The notes below the pieces were generated by a model. The model ran no database searches, was not told where the DNA came from, and was given only the letters and a program-made list of their open reading frames with translations. DNA of 64,000 nucleotides from Hydractinia symbiolongicarpus (taxonomy: Eukaryota; Cnidaria; Hydrozoa; Anthoathecata; Hydractiniidae): positions 14,882,001-14,946,000 of the forward strand of contig NC_079879.1 of assembly GCF_029227915.1 (NCBI RefSeq), written 5' to 3'. The position numbers and the translations under genes were made by a program. This document shows, piece after piece, positions 63,859 through 64,000 of this stretch (positions within the stretch are counted from its first letter, which is position 1; the number at the start of each line of letters is the position of its first letter).

Positions 63859-64000
63859 ATGGCCTTCTGCAGTCTAATAAAGGCTTCACACGTAAATCAC
63901 GTGGTTTCATCTGCCTGCGCAGGTTACCTTTAGACTAATCGTTCCAGTCTCAATGCGCTGCAACGTCCCAAGTCGTTTTCATTGGCGAAGTTGCTTTCGA
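63859..64000 (+). repeat. Partial monomer at right edge (head, consensus 1-142)
   Basis: The last 142 bases are the beginning of a monomer of the ATGGCCTTCTGCAG type seen 4000 bp earlier at 59859. The sequence is cut by the window edge after GAAGTTGCTTTCGA, with no sign of the array ending. Confidence 0.95.

Larger units (their letters stand above)
1..64000 (+). repeat. 182-bp satellite DNA array filling the whole window
   Basis: Every part of the window repeats the same unit of about 182 bp, head to tail and in one orientation. Anchors such as GCAGTCTAATAAA, CACACGTAAATCAC, GCAGGTTACC, CTACAACGTCCCAAGTC and CTATAAAGGCTGTA recur once per unit from the first line to the last. Counting the ATGG phase gives 351 complete monomers between 35 and 63858; the net shortfall against 351 x 182 is 58 nt, from small deletions. 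No stretch over 300 bases departs from the repeat, so there are no gene-sized gaps and no inserted mobile elements. Monomers differ from one another by point changes that define subfamilies, but physical neighbours are often less alike than monomers 8-34 units away, which shows higher-order organisation. A centromeric, pericentromeric or subtelomeric satellite in a eukaryote is the likely identity by inference; the family itself is not recognised. Confidence 0.98.
45267..64000 (+). repeat. Block D: overlapping 19-, 21-, 22-monomer repeats
   Basis: Typical monomers carry AATCATGTAG, GTGCATGTTACC, CTTAACAACGTGC, TTGCTTTCGAAC, GTTGTCATTAG or GTGTTCATTAG. The paired ATGGCCTTCTTCAG monomers recur as a dimer near 47306, 48762, 50764, 52220, 56041, 59495 and 63495, that is every 8-22 monomers. 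All DNA is satellite; no gene or insertion is seen. Confidence 0.75.
62049..64000 (+). repeat. 22-monomer-offset (4000 bp) copy of 58049-60000, continuing off the window
   Basis: Reading the two stretches side by side I see only about six or seven differences in about 1950 bp: near 62420 (GCATTC/GCAGTC), 62535 (GGCCAAG/GGCGAAG), 63123 (AAGGCTG/AAGTCTG), 63438 (TTGGCG/TTGACG), 63486 (AAATGCTG/AAAGGCTG) and 63850 (AAGTCTG/AAGGCTG). That is roughly 0.3%, the youngest-looking long duplication I could measure by eye. Confidence 0.88.

Noticed and set aside
35-63877. Well over a hundred open frames of 66 codons (201 nt), starting at ATGGCC and nearly identical to one another
   Set aside because: They are a by-product of the repeat. 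Each opens at the monomer start and closes at TAA in the next monomer because 182 is not a multiple of three. Many sister monomers carry early stops or lack the ATG, changes are not biased to silent sites as far as I can see, and there is no gene context. Frames of 63, 80, 86, 98 and 143 codons are the same thing with small indels or alternative starts.
1-64000. CRISPR array
   Set aside because: There are no short direct repeats separated by unique spacers; the whole 182-bp unit repeats, and no cas-like genes are present.
1-64000. Telomeric repeats, microsatellites, rRNA/5S or tRNA genes, retroelement or transposon remnants
   Set aside because: None is seen. No TTAGGG/TTTAGGG-type runs, no long simple repeats beyond short T or A runs, no tRNA- or rRNA-like conserved boxes, and no sequence outside the satellite.
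1-64000. Inverted (minus-strand) monomers or array switch points
   Set aside because: The directional anchors GCAGTCTAATAAA and CTACAACGTCCCAAG read in the + direction throughout; no reversed stretch was found.
1-64000. A novel gene-encoded system such as a defence locus or biosynthetic cluster
   Set aside because: No credible protein-coding or RNA gene exists in the window, so no such claim can be supported.

Overview
The window is satellite DNA from end to end. It is one uninterrupted head-to-tail array of a monomer of about 182 bp, all in the same (+) orientation. Taking the recurring ATGGCC/ATGGAC as monomer position 1, phase counting gives 351 complete monomers from 35 to 63858 (mean about 181.8 bp). 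A 34-bp monomer tail lies at the left edge (1-34) and a 142-bp monomer head at the right edge (63859-64000). The array runs off both ends of the window. I see no unique sequence, transposon, RNA gene, inverted monomer or credible protein gene anywhere. Tens of kilobases of pure nucleosome-length satellite point to a eukaryotic heterochromatic, centromeric, pericentromeric or subtelomeric locus. I do not recognise the repeat family, so the species cannot be named from this sequence.

Monomer anatomy (consensus positions): a 7-bp inverted repeat GGCCTTT/AAAGGCC at 3-9 and 21-27 flanks an 11-nt loop; AATAAA at 18-23; ATCACGTG (E-box/G-box core CACGTG) at 38-45; a 10-bp perfect palindrome CCTGCGCAGG at 56-65 that overlaps GGTTACC at 64-70; CCTATAAAGG (matches the CArg-box pattern CC(A/T)6GG) at 166-175. 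GC of the consensus is about 47% and CpG is not depleted (9 seen, about 9.5 expected).

Layout by monomer subfamily and higher-order structure. Block A (1 to about 9457) is rich in ACCGGTCTGCGCAGG and ATGGAC monomers, with 5-monomer and 18-monomer duplications. Block B (about 9458-33000) has 4-mer and 9-mer tandem duplications, then three successive copies of a large unit of about 29-34 monomers (starting near 14587, 19855 and 25849). Block C (about 33000-45266) has a 34-monomer unit of 6188 bp repeated from about 40894, plus internal 8-mer and 6-mer duplications. Block D (about 45267-64000) has overlapping 19-, 21-, 8- and 22-monomer duplications, and the last of these is still in progress at the right edge.

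Nothing here encodes a pathway. The biology is in how the array evolves: nested higher-order repeats of many different sizes, near-identical neighbouring copies, and chimeric monomers at the joints. This is the expected signature of recent, repeated unequal exchange or conversion-like amplification. Several joints fall near the CCTGCGCAGG/GGTTACC dyad, which is the observation I consider most worth testing.
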